A DNA stretch of 64,000 nucleotides from Microvirga makkahensis. GTDB lineage: Bacteria > Pseudomonadota > Alphaproteobacteria > Rhizobiales > Beijerinckiaceae. The notes beneath the pieces are model-generated. The model was not told the origin of the DNA, did no database searches, and saw only the letters and a program-made list of their open reading frames with translations. The stretch spans positions 1 to 64,000 of the forward strand of contig NZ_WURB01000013.1 of the NCBI RefSeq assembly GCF_009830105.1, read 5' to 3'. Positions 43,773-52,335 of the stretch are shown piece by piece; positions within the stretch are counted from its first letter, which is position 1; every line of letters begins with the position of its first letter. A program made the translations under genes and the position numbers.

Positions 43773-45203
43773 TCATCGTTCCCGGTCCTGACGGAGTTGC
43801 ACGACCCGGAGGTTGTTGGTTGTACCTGGGATTCCGAAGGGTACGCCCGCGACGACGACGATGAGTTCGGGGGGACGGGCCAAGCCCTCAACCCGCGCAT
43901 GCGCCTCGGCCTGCTCCACCATCTCCTCATAGGTGTGGATGTCCTCTGATCGAACGCTGTGAGTGCCCCAAAGAAGGCACAGACGCCGTGCCACACTCTC
44001 ATCCAGCGTGACGGCCAGGATTGTCACATCCGGACGGGTGCGGGCGACGCGGCTCGCGGTGGTGCCGCTCAAGGTGTACGCGACGATGCAGGAAGCGGAG
44101 ATCGCCTGAGCCAGATCGGCCGCCGCGCTGGCAACGGCATGGGGCGGGCTCTCTTCGATCTCTGATCTGAGAGCCGTGACGATGGACCGGTAGGCCTTGT
44201 CCTGCTCGGTTCTGCTGATGATGCGGTCCATCATCGAAACCGCCTCAACCGGGTACTGCCCCGAGGCGGATTCGGCCGACAGCATCACCGCATCGGCCCC
44301 ATCATAGATTGCCATCGCAACGTCGGAAGCTTCTGCCCGGGTCGGTGTCGGGGCGCCGACCATGGAATCGAGCATCTGGGTCGCAATGATCACGGGCTTG
44401 ACTGCCAAACGGCAGATGCGCACGAGTTCCTTCTGACGGCCGGGCACCTCCTCCGGCGGGATCTCGACGCCAAGATCGCCGCGGGCGACCATGACCGCGT
44501 CGGACAGGCGGACGATATCTTCGATGTGGTCCAGCGCCGAAGGCTTCTCGATCTTTGCCAGAAGCCCGACACGATCACCGATCAGGGCACGGGCCTCGAT
44601 CAGGTCTGATGGCCGCTGGACGAAGGACAGGGCGACCCAGTCGACACCGAGTTCAAGCCCGAAGGCGAGATCCGCCCGGTCCTTCTCCGTGAGAGGCGAC
44701 ATATTCAGCACCGTGCCCGGCAGGTTGACGCCCTTCCGGTTGCTGATCCTGCCACCGGTCACGACCCTGGCCTCGATGGAGTCGGTGTCGAAACCCGTCA
44801 CCTTGGTCCGGACCCGGCCATCATCGATGAGCAGGTCCTGCCCCGGGAGGATTGCCTCGAAGATCTCCGGATGCGGGAGAGGGATCGAGGTCCTGTCGCC
44901 TTCCTTGCCCTCAAGGACGAACCGGACCGTCTCGCCCTCGGCCAAGGCCAAGGCGCCGTCCTTGAGCGTGCCGATCCTGATCTTCGGACCCTGCAGATCC
45001 TGAAGGATGCCGATGGGCCGTCCGAAATCCTTCTCGAGCGCACGAATTGCGGCGTGGACGGCGGCATGGTCCTGGTGGGTGCCGTGGCTGAAGTTCAGCC
45101 GGAAGGTGTCGACCCCCGCAAGGAAAAGCTCCCGCAACTTGTCCGGCGATGCGCTCGCCGGTCCGACGGTCGCTACTATCTTGGCATGGCGTTGTCGGCG
45201 CAT
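43773..45203 (-). CDS. pyk: Pyruvate kinase
   Basis: A 476-residue enzyme converting phosphoenolpyruvate and ADP to pyruvate and ATP. RRQRHAKIVATVGPASASPD opens the protein; RLNFSHG, LLAKIEKPSALDHIEDIV with the catalytic lysine, VARGDLGVEIPPEEVP and ATQMLDSMVGAPTPTRAEAS are the conserved blocks. It follows the glycerate kinase gene by three bases on this strand, so it is a member of the tartrate module, where it would carry 2-phosphoglycerate-derived PEP on to pyruvate. A housekeeping copy may exist elsewhere. Confidence 0.95.
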   Translation of the reverse strand: MRRQRHAKIVATVGPASASPDKLRELFLAGVDTFRLNFSHGTHQDHAAVHAAIRALEKDFGRPIGILQDLQGPKIRIGTLKDGALALAEGETVRFVLEGKEGDRTSIPLPHPEIFEAILPGQDLLIDDGRVRTKVTGFDTDSIEARVVTGGRISNRKGVNLPGTVLNMSPLTEKDRADLAFGLELGVDWVALSFVQRPSDLIEARALIGDRVGLLAKIEKPSALDHIEDIVRLSDAVMVARGDLGVEIPPEEVPGRQKELVRICRLAVKPVIIATQMLDSMVGAPTPTRAEASDVAMAIYDGADAVMLSAESASGQYPVEAVSMMDRIISRTEQDKAYRSIVTALRSEIEESPPHAVASAAADLAQAISASCIVAYTLSGTTASRVARTRPDVTILAVTLDESVARRLCLLWGTHSVRSEDIHTYEEMVEQAEAHARVEGLARPPELIVVVAGVPFGIPGTTNNLRVVQLRQDRER

Positions 45204-45206
45204 GGT

Positions 45207-46490
45207 TCAATCGGCGCGTCTGGCCGCCTCCTCGGTGATGAGTATCGCGCGGAAGTCATTGACGTTGGTAAGGGTCGGCCCAGTCACGACGCCGTCGCCG
45301 AGCGCCTCGAAGAAGCCGTGTCCGTCGTTCTCGGCAAGGCTCCTCTTGGCACTGATCCCCTTGGCCCAAGCACGAGCGATGCTGTCCGGTGCGAGGTAGG
45401 CCCCGGCAATCTCCTCAAGACCATCGACCCCATCCGTATCCCCCGCGAGAGCATGGATCTCGGGGTGACCGTCGAGCGTGGTGGCCAGCGCCAGCAGGAA
45501 CTCGACATTGCGCCCGCCGCGCCCCTGTCCTCGCAGCGTGACCGTCGTTTCGCCGCCGGACAGTAGGACGCATGGCGGGGTGAAAGGCTGACCCCGCCGG
45601 GCCACCTGGAGCGCGATGCCGGCCATGACCTTGCCGACGTCGCGGGCTTCCCCCTCAATGGCATCCCCAAGGATATGCGAGGGAAGACCATGCCGGGCCG
45701 CCACCGTGGCCGCGGCCTCCAGCGCCATCTGGGGCGTCGCGATCATCCGGACGTCAGCTCGTGCGAGGCGCTCGTCTCCGGGCTTGATCGTCTCCCCCCG
45801 GCCGCTGGTGAGGACTTCCAGAACCGCCGGTGGCGGCTTGATCCCATAGCGATTCAGGATCTCGAGCGCATCCGCACAGGTGGTGGGATCCGGCACCGTC
45901 GGTCCGGAGGCGATATTGATCGGATCGTCACCGGGAACGTCGGAAACCAGGAGCGTGACGACCTTCGCAGGATGGCATGCAGCGGCCAGCCGCCCGCCCT
46001 TGATGGCGGACAGATGCCGGCGGACACAGTTCATCTCGCCGATCGTTGCCCCGGAGCGCAGCAGGGCCTTGTTCACTTCCTGCTTGTCCTCCAGCGTCAG
46101 GCCATCGATCGGCAGCGGCAGGAGCGCCGAGCCGCCACCCGAGATCAGGCACAGCACAAGGTCGTCGGGTCCAAGATCGGAGACGAGGCTGATGATCTCG
46201 CGCGCAGCCTCAAGGCCGGCCCTGTCCGGTACCGGGTGGGCCGCCTCGCGGACCCGGATGCGGGACGTCGGCACGGCATGGCCGTATCGTGTGACGACAA
46301 GCCCCGTCAGGTCGCCCATCCAGTGCTGCTCGAGTGCCCGCGCCATGGAAGCCGCGGCTTTGCCGGCACCAATGACGACAGTACGCCCCGGCGGTGGGTC
46401 CGGCAGGTTCGGAGGCACGCACCGAGCCGGATCGGCGGCCGCGATGGCGGCCTCGAACAATGATTGCAGGATTGCACGTGGCTGGAACAT
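45207..46490 (-). CDS. ttuD: Glycerate/hydroxypyruvate kinase-type protein (TtuD, MOFRL family)
   Basis: A 427-residue glycerate 2-kinase-type protein. The N-terminal DUF4147 domain is seen in RTVVIGAGKAAASMARALEQ, then LVLCLISGGGSALLPLPIDG. The C-terminal MOFRL domain has CVLLSGGETTVTLRGQGRGG followed by RNVEFLLALA. Tartrate operons use it to phosphorylate D-glycerate (or hydroxypyruvate) to 2-phosphoglycerate. ATG 46490 is chosen because the conserved protein begins there; the frame is open to 46607. Followed at three bases by pyk. Confidence 0.9.
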   Translation of the reverse strand: MFQPRAILQSLFEAAIAAADPARCVPPNLPDPPPGRTVVIGAGKAAASMARALEQHWMGDLTGLVVTRYGHAVPTSRIRVREAAHPVPDRAGLEAAREIISLVSDLGPDDLVLCLISGGGSALLPLPIDGLTLEDKQEVNKALLRSGATIGEMNCVRRHLSAIKGGRLAAACHPAKVVTLLVSDVPGDDPINIASGPTVPDPTTCADALEILNRYGIKPPPAVLEVLTSGRGETIKPGDERLARADVRMIATPQMALEAAATVAARHGLPSHILGDAIEGEARDVGKVMAGIALQVARRGQPFTPPCVLLSGGETTVTLRGQGRGGRNVEFLLALATTLDGHPEIHALAGDTDGVDGLEEIAGAYLAPDSIARAWAKGISAKRSLAENDGHGFFEALGDGVVTGPTLTNVNDFRAILITEEAARRAD

Positions 46491-46603
46491 CGCCGCTTGT
46501 CCTTGTCGGTCTTTCCCTCGAACGCCGTAGTTTCGGCATCCGTTACCAGATTGGCTGCCGCCGGACCACCGGGATCCGGCTGATGCAGCGACGGAACGAG
46601 TGT

Positions 46604-48109
46604 TCAATCCTCCTCGACGAATACCTCGTCACGCTTGCGCCGGATCGAGGGCAGCAGGGCGATGACGATGCAGGCAAGTCCGAGCGCGAGGAGCGACGCG
46701 GAGAGCGGGCGCGTCAGGAACACGGTTGGGTCTCCCTTGGAGATGATCATCGCCCGGCGGAGATTCTCCTCCAGGAGCGGTCCGAGCACGAAGCCGAGCA
46801 GCAGCGGTGCGGGCTCGCAGCCGAGGCGGATCAGGACGTAGCCGAGGATGCCGAACACCACGATGGCATAGACGTCGAACGGATTGCTGTCGATGGAGTA
46901 GCAGCCGATCGAGGCGAAGATGACGATGGCCGGGAACAGCACCCTATAGGGAATGGTAAGCATCTTCACCCAGAGCCCGATCAGCGGCAGGTTCAGGACG
47001 ACGAGCAGCAGGTTGCCGATCCACATCGACGCGATGATGCCCCAGAACAACGCTGGCTGGTCCGTCATCACGTTTGGTCCCGGTGTGATGCCCTGGAGAA
47101 TGAAGGCGCCGATGATCAGGGCCATGACCGGGTGGGCCGGAATGCCGAGCGTCAGCAGCGGGATGAAGGAGGTCTGAGCGGCCGCGTTGTTGGCCGATTC
47201 CGGTCCGGCGACGCCCTCGATGGCGCCCCTGCCGAATTCCTGCGGCTTCTTGGAAAGGCGCTTTTCGGCCGAGTAGGAGGCGAACGACGCCAGGACGTGC
47301 CCGCCGCCCGGCAGGATGCCGAGGACAGAGCCGAGGCCGGTTCCGCGGAGGACCGGACCGGCGATGCGGCGGAAGTCCTCCCGCGTCAGCCAGAGGTTCT
47401 TCACCTGCGAGACGCCGACCTCGCGGTTCGTTTCCACCTCAAGGTTCCGGAAGATCTCGGCGACGCCGAACATCCCGACGGCGAGAGAGACGAAGTTGAT
47501 GCCGCCATAGAGTTCCTGGAAGCCCATGGTATAGCGTGCCGTGCCGCTGGTCACGTCTTGGCCGACGGTGCCGAGGAGGAGCCCCAGCACGATCATCGCG
47601 AGCGCCTTGATGACGGAGCCGTGCGCGAGTGAGATGGAGACGAGAAGCCCGAGCACGAGCAGCGAGAAATACTCGGCGGCGCCGAAATTGAGCGCTACCC
47701 TGGCAAGCGGCGGCGCCGCGATGGCGAGGATCAACGTCGCCACGGAACCGGCGAAGAACGAGCCCAGTGCGGCAGTGGCGAGCGCGGGTCCGGCACGGCC
47801 GTTGCGGGCCATCTGATAGCCGTCGATGGCCGTGACCGCCGAAGAGGACTCACCTGGCAGGTTGATCAGGATGGCCGTGGTAGAACCGCCGTACTGCGCG
47901 CCGTAGTAGATGCCGGAGAGCATGATCAGCGCGGTCACCGGTGAGAAGGAAAAGGTGATCGGCAGCAGCAAAGCGATGGTCGCCGTGGGGCCGATGCCGG
48001 GCAGCACGCCGACGAGGGTGCCGACGAGAACGCCGACGAAACACCAGAAGACGTTCTGGAGTGTGAGAGCCGTCTCGAATCCGAGGGCAAGATGGGACAG
48101 AAGTTCCAT
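46604..48109 (-). CDS. tctA: Tripartite tricarboxylate transporter, large membrane subunit (TctA)
   Basis: A 501-residue protein with about twelve membrane helices. The family motifs are [40 protein letters not shown] and [20 protein letters not shown] in modified form, then [20 protein letters not shown]. It forms the carboxylate:proton symporter with TctB and the receptor TctC. The frame is open to 48688, but ATG 48109 is the natural start at the first helix region. It follows tctB by 14 bases. Confidence 0.93.
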   Translation of the reverse strand: MELLSHLALGFETALTLQNVFWCFVGVLVGTLVGVLPGIGPTATIALLLPITFSFSPVTALIMLSGIYYGAQYGGSTTAILINLPGESSSAVTAIDGYQMARNGRAGPALATAALGSFFAGSVATLILAIAAPPLARVALNFGAAEYFSLLVLGLLVSISLAHGSVIKALAMIVLGLLLGTVGQDVTSGTARYTMGFQELYGGINFVSLAVGMFGVAEIFRNLEVETNREVGVSQVKNLWLTREDFRRIAGPVLRGTGLGSVLGILPGGGHVLASFASYSAEKRLSKKPQEFGRGAIEGVAGPESANNAAAQTSFIPLLTLGIPAHPVMALIIGAFILQGITPGPNVMTDQPALFWGIIASMWIGNLLLVVLNLPLIGLWVKMLTIPYRVLFPAIVIFASIGCYSIDSNPFDVYAIVVFGILGYVLIRLGCEPAPLLLGFVLGPLLEENLRRAMIISKGDPTVFLTRPLSASLLALGLACIVIALLPSIRRKRDEVFVEED

Positions 48110-48123
48110 GGTTTTCTGTCTCC

Positions 48124-48621
48124 TCAGATGACTTCGAACGGACCGAAGACCGGGCCGATGGTTGGCAGCACGACGCCAAGCCCGAGCTTGAAGATCACGT
48201 AACAGAGAGCCGACAGCGCGACCGCGATCCCGAAAGCTGCGAGGACCGAGTTGCGCCGTGAGGCGAGCGCGGTGACGAGAGTGGCAAGGAACACGACAGG
48301 CACGAGGCCCAGCATGCGGCCGTAAGCGCCGAAGAGGATCAGTGCGAATGATACCAGGACGATGCCGCGCCAGGGTATCGGGCGCCCGCCCTCGTGCTCG
48401 TCCGGATCCGATCTGACGAGCATGACGCCGATGGCGAGCGCGCCGAGCATGAAGGCGAGGGCGAGCGGAATGAAGCCTGGTCCCATTCGGATCAGGCGGC
48501 CCATGTCGTAGCTCGTCGCCTCCCAGGCGAAGGTCGCCGCGATGACGAGAAAGATCGCTCCCGCGATCAGATCCCGACGCGACCGGAGCAGACGCGTCCC
48601 TGTATCCGTTTGATGCGTCAT
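48124..48621 (-). CDS. tctB: Tripartite tricarboxylate transporter, small membrane subunit (TctB)
   Basis: A 165-residue protein with four predicted membrane helices (LIAGAIFLVIAATFAWEATS; FIPLALAFMLGALAIGVMLV; ALILFGAYGRMLGLVPVVFL; SVLAAFGIAVALSALCYVIF) and the RMGPGFIPL motif common in TctB. It pairs with TctA. It starts 156 bases after the ttuC gene; that gap holds an 11-base-pair hairpin. Confidence 0.9.
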   Translation of the reverse strand: MTHQTDTGTRLLRSRRDLIAGAIFLVIAATFAWEATSYDMGRLIRMGPGFIPLALAFMLGALAIGVMLVRSDPDEHEGGRPIPWRGIVLVSFALILFGAYGRMLGLVPVVFLATLVTALASRRNSVLAAFGIAVALSALCYVIFKLGLGVVLPTIGPVFGPFEVI

Positions 48622-48708
48622 CGGTTCCCTCCCGAGGAACGGCCCCGTTCATCGTCCGTCGTGCAGGTGAAGGACCGGCAGGGCTCACATGTCGTTGACG
48701 TCTGTGGT

Positions 48709-48743
48709 TGTCCTGCCCGGACGATTTCGGCTCGGGCAGGACA
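48709..48743 (-). terminator. Intercistronic hairpin between ttuC and tctB
   Basis: TGTCCTGCCCG (48709-48719) and CGGGCAGGACA (48733-48743) make a perfect 11-base stem with a 13-base loop, 35 bases past the ttuC stop. No T-run follows on the minus strand. It may separate the enzyme message from the membrane subunits. Confidence 0.5.
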
Positions 48744-48777
48744 TGGCGTAGCCAGTGTGCAGGCGTTCGGTCGCCTG

Positions 48778-49851
48778 TCAGATGTTGGAGCCGCGGATCG
48801 CCTCGCAGACGGCGTCCGTGACCTCCTGCGTAGTCGCCTTTCCGCCGACGTCCGGCGTCTTCACACCCTCCGCCGTCACGGTCTCGACGGCGCGCATCAG
48901 CCGCGCGGCCGCTGTGCCCTCGCCGAGATGCTCAAGCATCTGGGCTGCTGTCCAGAAAGTGGCGATCGGGTTGGCAATCCCCTTTCCGGTGATGTCGAAG
49001 GCGGATCCGTGAATGGGCTCGAACATCGAGGGATAACGCCGTTCGGGATCGATGTTGGCGGTCGGCGCAACGCCAAGGCTGCCCGCAAGCGCGCCGGCGA
49101 GATCGGACAGGATGTCGGCGTGCAGATTGGTGGCGACGATGGTGTCGAGGCTCTGGGGCTTGAGCGTCATGCGCACGGTCATGGCGTCGACCAGCATCTT
49201 ATCCCAGGTGACGTCCGGAAATTCCTGCGCCACCTCGGCGGCGATTTCGTCCCACATCACCATCCCGTGGCGTTGGGCGTTCGACTTGGTGACGACGGTC
49301 AGGTGCTTGCGCGGGCGCGACTGCGCCAGCCGGAAGGCATAACGCATGATGCGGGTGACGCCGACGCGGGTGAAGATTGAGACTTCGGTCGCCACCTCCT
49401 CAGGCAGTCCGCGGTGCGAACGTCCGCCTTGGCCGGCGTATTCGCCCTCGGAGTTTTCACGTACGATTACCCAGTCGAGATCGCCAGGGCCTACTCCAGC
49501 AAGCGGCGAGGCGATGCCCGGCAGGATCCGGGTCGGCCGCACGTTGGCGTATTGATCGAAGCCCTGGCAGATCGGCAGCCGCAGACCCCAGAGCGTGATA
49601 TGGTCGGGCACATCCGGGGCGCCGACGGCGCCGAAGAAGATGGCGTCGAATGACTTGAGCTGCTCGGGGCCGTCCTCGGGCATCATGCGGCCGGTCCTCT
49701 TGTAGTAATCAGAGCCCCAGTCGAAGTGTTGGACCTCGAGTGTGAAGTCGCCGCTGCGCTGCTGGAGCGCCTCCAGGGCTTGGAGCCCGGCGGCGATGAC
49801 TTCAGGACCGATCCCGTCGGCCGGAATGGCGGCAATCTTGTATTCATGCAT
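48778..49851 (-). CDS. ttuC: Tartrate dehydrogenase/decarboxylase (TtuC-like)
   Basis: A 358-residue member of the isopropylmalate/isocitrate dehydrogenase family. MHEYKIAAIPADGIGPEVIA opens it; WVIVRENSEGEYAGQGGRSH is the TtuC/malate-type substrate motif, and VATNLHADILSDLAGALAGS holds the metal-binding aspartates. The NAD site is RRYPSMFEPIHGSAFDITGK. Tartrate dehydrogenase oxidises L- or meso-tartrate, with decarboxylation to D-glycerate in some cases; D-malate is another known substrate. Together with TtuD and the Tct transporter the tartrate role is well supported. The frame is open to 49932, but ATG 49851 fits the family. Confidence 0.9.
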   Translation of the reverse strand: MHEYKIAAIPADGIGPEVIAAGLQALEALQQRSGDFTLEVQHFDWGSDYYKRTGRMMPEDGPEQLKSFDAIFFGAVGAPDVPDHITLWGLRLPICQGFDQYANVRPTRILPGIASPLAGVGPGDLDWVIVRENSEGEYAGQGGRSHRGLPEEVATEVSIFTRVGVTRIMRYAFRLAQSRPRKHLTVVTKSNAQRHGMVMWDEIAAEVAQEFPDVTWDKMLVDAMTVRMTLKPQSLDTIVATNLHADILSDLAGALAGSLGVAPTANIDPERRYPSMFEPIHGSAFDITGKGIANPIATFWTAAQMLEHLGEGTAAARLMRAVETVTAEGVKTPDVGGKATTQEVTDAVCEAIRGSNI

Positions 49852-49885
49852 GGAGGCGATTCCGTTGAGCACAGTTGCATCAGGG

Positions 49886-49916
49886 GCGCGGGGCGAGGCT
49901 GATCCCCGCCCCGCGC
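49886..49916 (-). terminator. Strong hairpin after the tartrate-module TctC gene
   Basis: GCGCGGGGCG (49886-49895) pairs perfectly with CGCCCCGCGC (49907-49916) around an 11-base loop. It starts 21 bases after the receptor stop and lies between tctC and ttuC. GC-only stem with no T-run on the minus strand, so it is probably an mRNA-stability or differential-expression element. Confidence 0.55.
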
Positions 49917-49936
49917 GTTTCTTCAGAAACAAGGGA

Positions 49937-50908
49937 TTACTTCGTACTGGCGTTGGCGAGGAGCTTGCCCCAGCGGGCGAGCTCCGATTGGAAGCGCTTG
50001 TCGAGAGCGGCAGGCGTCGCCATGTCGGCAGACACAGGCGCCGTGCCGAGGGCCGCGAAGCGTTCGATCACCTTCGGATCCTTGAGAGCCTTCTGGAGCG
50101 AGGCTGACAGCTTCTGGCGGATAGCCTCGGGCGTTCCCTTGGGAGCCCAGATGGCGTGCCAGGCCGAGATTTCGAAATCCTTGATGGCGGTCTCGGCGAG
50201 GGTCGGGACCTGGGGCAGGATCGCGATCCGCTCCTTCGTGGTCACGGCGTAAGGCTTGATCTCGCCGGCCTTGATCTGGTTTGCGGTGTTGGTGGTCTGA
50301 TCGCACATGAGATCGATCTGGCCACCGACGAGGTCGTTCATGGCCGGTCCCGTGCCCTTGTAAGGCACCACCGTCAGTTCGATGCCAGCGGCATCGGTCA
50401 GGAGCCGTCCGCAGAGATCCGACACCGCGCCGACGCCGGCCGTGCCGAAGGTTGCGCCCTTGCCCTCGCCCTTCAGCCAGGTGAACAGGGCCGTCACGTC
50501 CGCCGGTGCAAGATCCTTTCGGCCGACGAGCGTCATCGGCACGTCGGTCACGAGGCCGACCGAGTCGAAGTCCTCTCCCGGCTTGTACGATAGATCGGGA
50601 TAGAGTGGGCCAAACGTGGCAACGCCGATGTGGTAGAGGAGCAGAGTGTACCCGTCCGGGCTCGCCTTGGCCACCCGGCCGGTCCCAAGCGAGCCGCCGG
50701 CGCCGCCGACGTTCTCGATCAGCACCTGCTGGCCGAGGTCGACCCGCATCGCCTCGGCCACGAGGCGGGCGACGGTATCGCTTGGGCCGCCTGCGGCCGC
50801 CGGGACGAGGATAGTGATGGGCTTGCTGGGATAGCTGCCTTGCGCCATGGACGGGCCGGAGAGCATCGTCGCTGCCGCCATCAGGGCCGTCGCGAAAAGT
50901 CGCTTCAT
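49937..50908 (-). CDS. tctC: Tripartite tricarboxylate transporter substrate-binding protein (TctC)
   Basis: A 323-residue receptor. The signal peptide MKRLFATALMAAATMLSGPS ends at AQG, then come YPSKPITILVPAAAGGPSDT, NVGGAGGSLGTGRVAKASPD, GYTLLLYHIG and the ligand-region VPYKGTGPAMNDLVGGQIDL. AAGGAGG upstream of ATG 50908 decides the start over the in-frame ATG 50944. First gene of the tartrate module, divergent from the GntR regulator. It would present tartrate or a related hydroxy-acid to TctAB. Confidence 0.92.
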   Translation of the reverse strand: MKRLFATALMAAATMLSGPSMAQGSYPSKPITILVPAAAGGPSDTVARLVAEAMRVDLGQQVLIENVGGAGGSLGTGRVAKASPDGYTLLLYHIGVATFGPLYPDLSYKPGEDFDSVGLVTDVPMTLVGRKDLAPADVTALFTWLKGEGKGATFGTAGVGAVSDLCGRLLTDAAGIELTVVPYKGTGPAMNDLVGGQIDLMCDQTTNTANQIKAGEIKPYAVTTKERIAILPQVPTLAETAIKDFEISAWHAIWAPKGTPEAIRQKLSASLQKALKDPKVIERFAALGTAPVSADMATPAALDKRFQSELARWGKLLANASTK

Positions 50909-50975
50909 GTGTTCCTCCTTTTGACTGTCGTTCAGGCGGCCCATCTTGCCGAGGCCGTCACATCTTGCATTTCAC

Positions 50976-50987
50976 CTTGCATGCAAG
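50976..50987. promoter_or_regulatory. Palindromic operator candidate of the GntR regulator
   Basis: CTTGCATGCAAG is a perfect 12-base palindrome in the divergent region between tctC and the GntR gene; a related half-site cttgcat lies 13 bases earlier. FCD-type GntR proteins bind short palindromes of this kind. Confidence 0.5.
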
Positions 50988-51053
50988 CTGGAATGGATGT
51001 GGACATGAACGAAATCTTTTGTCAATGATTTGTTAGGCGCGAAAGGATGCAAC

Positions 51054-51833
51054 ATGAGCGGACGCAAGGGGGCAGCGACGAAGCGGCAGGTGGCAACGCA
51101 GACGGGCAAGGTCGCCCGGGCAGCAGCGGAGGGTCGCATGCCGTCCGGCAGCCCCGAATCGGAGCAGGCCTCCGAGGGGCGTGTCGAGGCGGCCTACCGT
51201 TACCTGCGGAACGCCATCCTCTCAAATGACCTGCCGGCCGGCTTTCAAGCCGCCGAGAACGAGATTGCAACGCAGCTCGGCATGAGCCGTACGCCGGTCC
51301 ATGAGGCAATGGCGCGGTTACAGGAGGAGGGCTTCGTCCAGATCCTGCCGCGCAAGGGCATTCTCGTCCGGGCGCTGACCCCAGCCGATCTCCTGGAGAT
51401 CTACGACGTTCTGATCGCTCTCGAAGGTGCTGCGGCCGAACTGCTAGCAGCAGAAGCCGACCGTGCCCTGTCCTCCACCCTCGCCGAATTGCAGGCGAGT
51501 ACCGACGCGATGGCGTCGGCCCTGCGGACCGACGACCTCGATGCATGGCGTGTGGCGGACGAGCGCTTCCATGACATGCTCGTTGCCGGTTGCGGCAATA
51601 GCCGCATCAAGCGAATGATCGCGACAGTGGCCGGCCAATCGCACCGGGCCCGGCGGCTGACGCTTCACCTTCGCCCAGCGCCTATCAATTCGGCCACCGA
51701 GCACCAAGCAATCGTCGACGCTATTCGGTCCGGCGATGTCGCAGCCGCCGGAGAAGCCGCCCGTGCCCACCGCCGTCATGCGCGTAGTCAGCTCGTTCCG
51801 ATCCTGAAGCGCATCAACTTCCGGCAACTCTGA
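51054..51833 (+). CDS. GntR family (FCD) transcriptional regulator
   Basis: A 259-residue regulator. A basic N-terminal extension of about 45 residues precedes the winged helix-turn-helix (EAAYRYLRNAILSNDLPAGF, then ENEIATQLGMSRTPVHEAMA and RLQEEGFVQILPRKGILVRA). The FCD ligand domain follows, with the metal-binding His residues in WRVADERFHDMLVAGCGN and NSATEHQAIVDAI. ATG 51054 is preceded by AAAGGA; ATG 51030 is in frame. It is divergent from the tartrate genes and is the likely repressor of the module, with tartrate or a related acid as inducer. Confidence 0.9.
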   Translation: MSGRKGAATKRQVATQTGKVARAAAEGRMPSGSPESEQASEGRVEAAYRYLRNAILSNDLPAGFQAAENEIATQLGMSRTPVHEAMARLQEEGFVQILPRKGILVRALTPADLLEIYDVLIALEGAAAELLAAEADRALSSTLAELQASTDAMASALRTDDLDAWRVADERFHDMLVAGCGNSRIKRMIATVAGQSHRARRLTLHLRPAPINSATEHQAIVDAIRSGDVAAAGEAARAHRRHARSQLVPILKRINFRQL

Positions 51834-51968
51834 TCGAATTCTTCCTTCACTGGACCAACCAAAGCCTCGAAGGACTGGCCTGAGACCAAGAGCCAACGTG
51901 TGAGACGTCCGCTTGGCACCACGTACCAGACGCCCGCTTTCCCGAATTCGGCGGAGCTTGGTTTCCGT

Positions 51969-52193
51969 TCAGGTCCGCCGAATGTCCGCACGTAAGGGCT
52001 CCCAGATCGAGACGTCGCGCGGCTGGCTGAGAAGTTTCGGAAGGGCCTGGTGCCAAGCATCACGATAGGGGCAGCCGAACTGGACCGCGAGGACATCGTC
52101 GTGGCTCTCCCAAGCCTCAAGGAGCATGGACCGGTTCGCCGCCTCGGGATCTTCGTGCAGGAATGCCTGATGGAACATGGGTTCGCTGCTCAT
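51969..52193 (-). pseudogene. N-terminally truncated quinol monooxygenase-like (ABM domain) gene
   Basis: The frame encodes SSEPMFHQAFLHEDPEAANR, then SMLLEAWESHDDVLAVQFGC and PYRDAWHQALPKLLSQPRDV. This is like the second half of YgiN-type antibiotic-biosynthesis monooxygenase proteins (about 100 residues when complete). The first strand is missing: an in-frame TAG lies five codons before the ATG. So it is probably a broken gene, though a short functional form cannot be ruled out. The rest of 51834-52335 shows no other gene. Confidence 0.55.
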
Positions 52194-52335
52194 TGCGTCG
52201 AGGACACCCTAGTGCGCTGACACAGCTATCGTCGGCCAGGATAGTGATTTCTCCAAGGGGGGCTTTCTGCCGTCAGCCTGCAAGGGGCGGATGTCGAGTG
52301 CACCGGCATGATCCGATGCACTCGTGCGACATCGC

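Noticed and set aside
46404..47632. A 412-codon plus-strand frame over ttuD/tctA
   Set aside because: Antisense to tctA; Glu/Asp/Arg/His-rich shadow without motifs.
48110..48688. N-terminal extension of TctA
   Set aside because: It lies antiparallel in frame over the tctB gene on the same strand; the native start at 48109 matches the usual family length of about 500.
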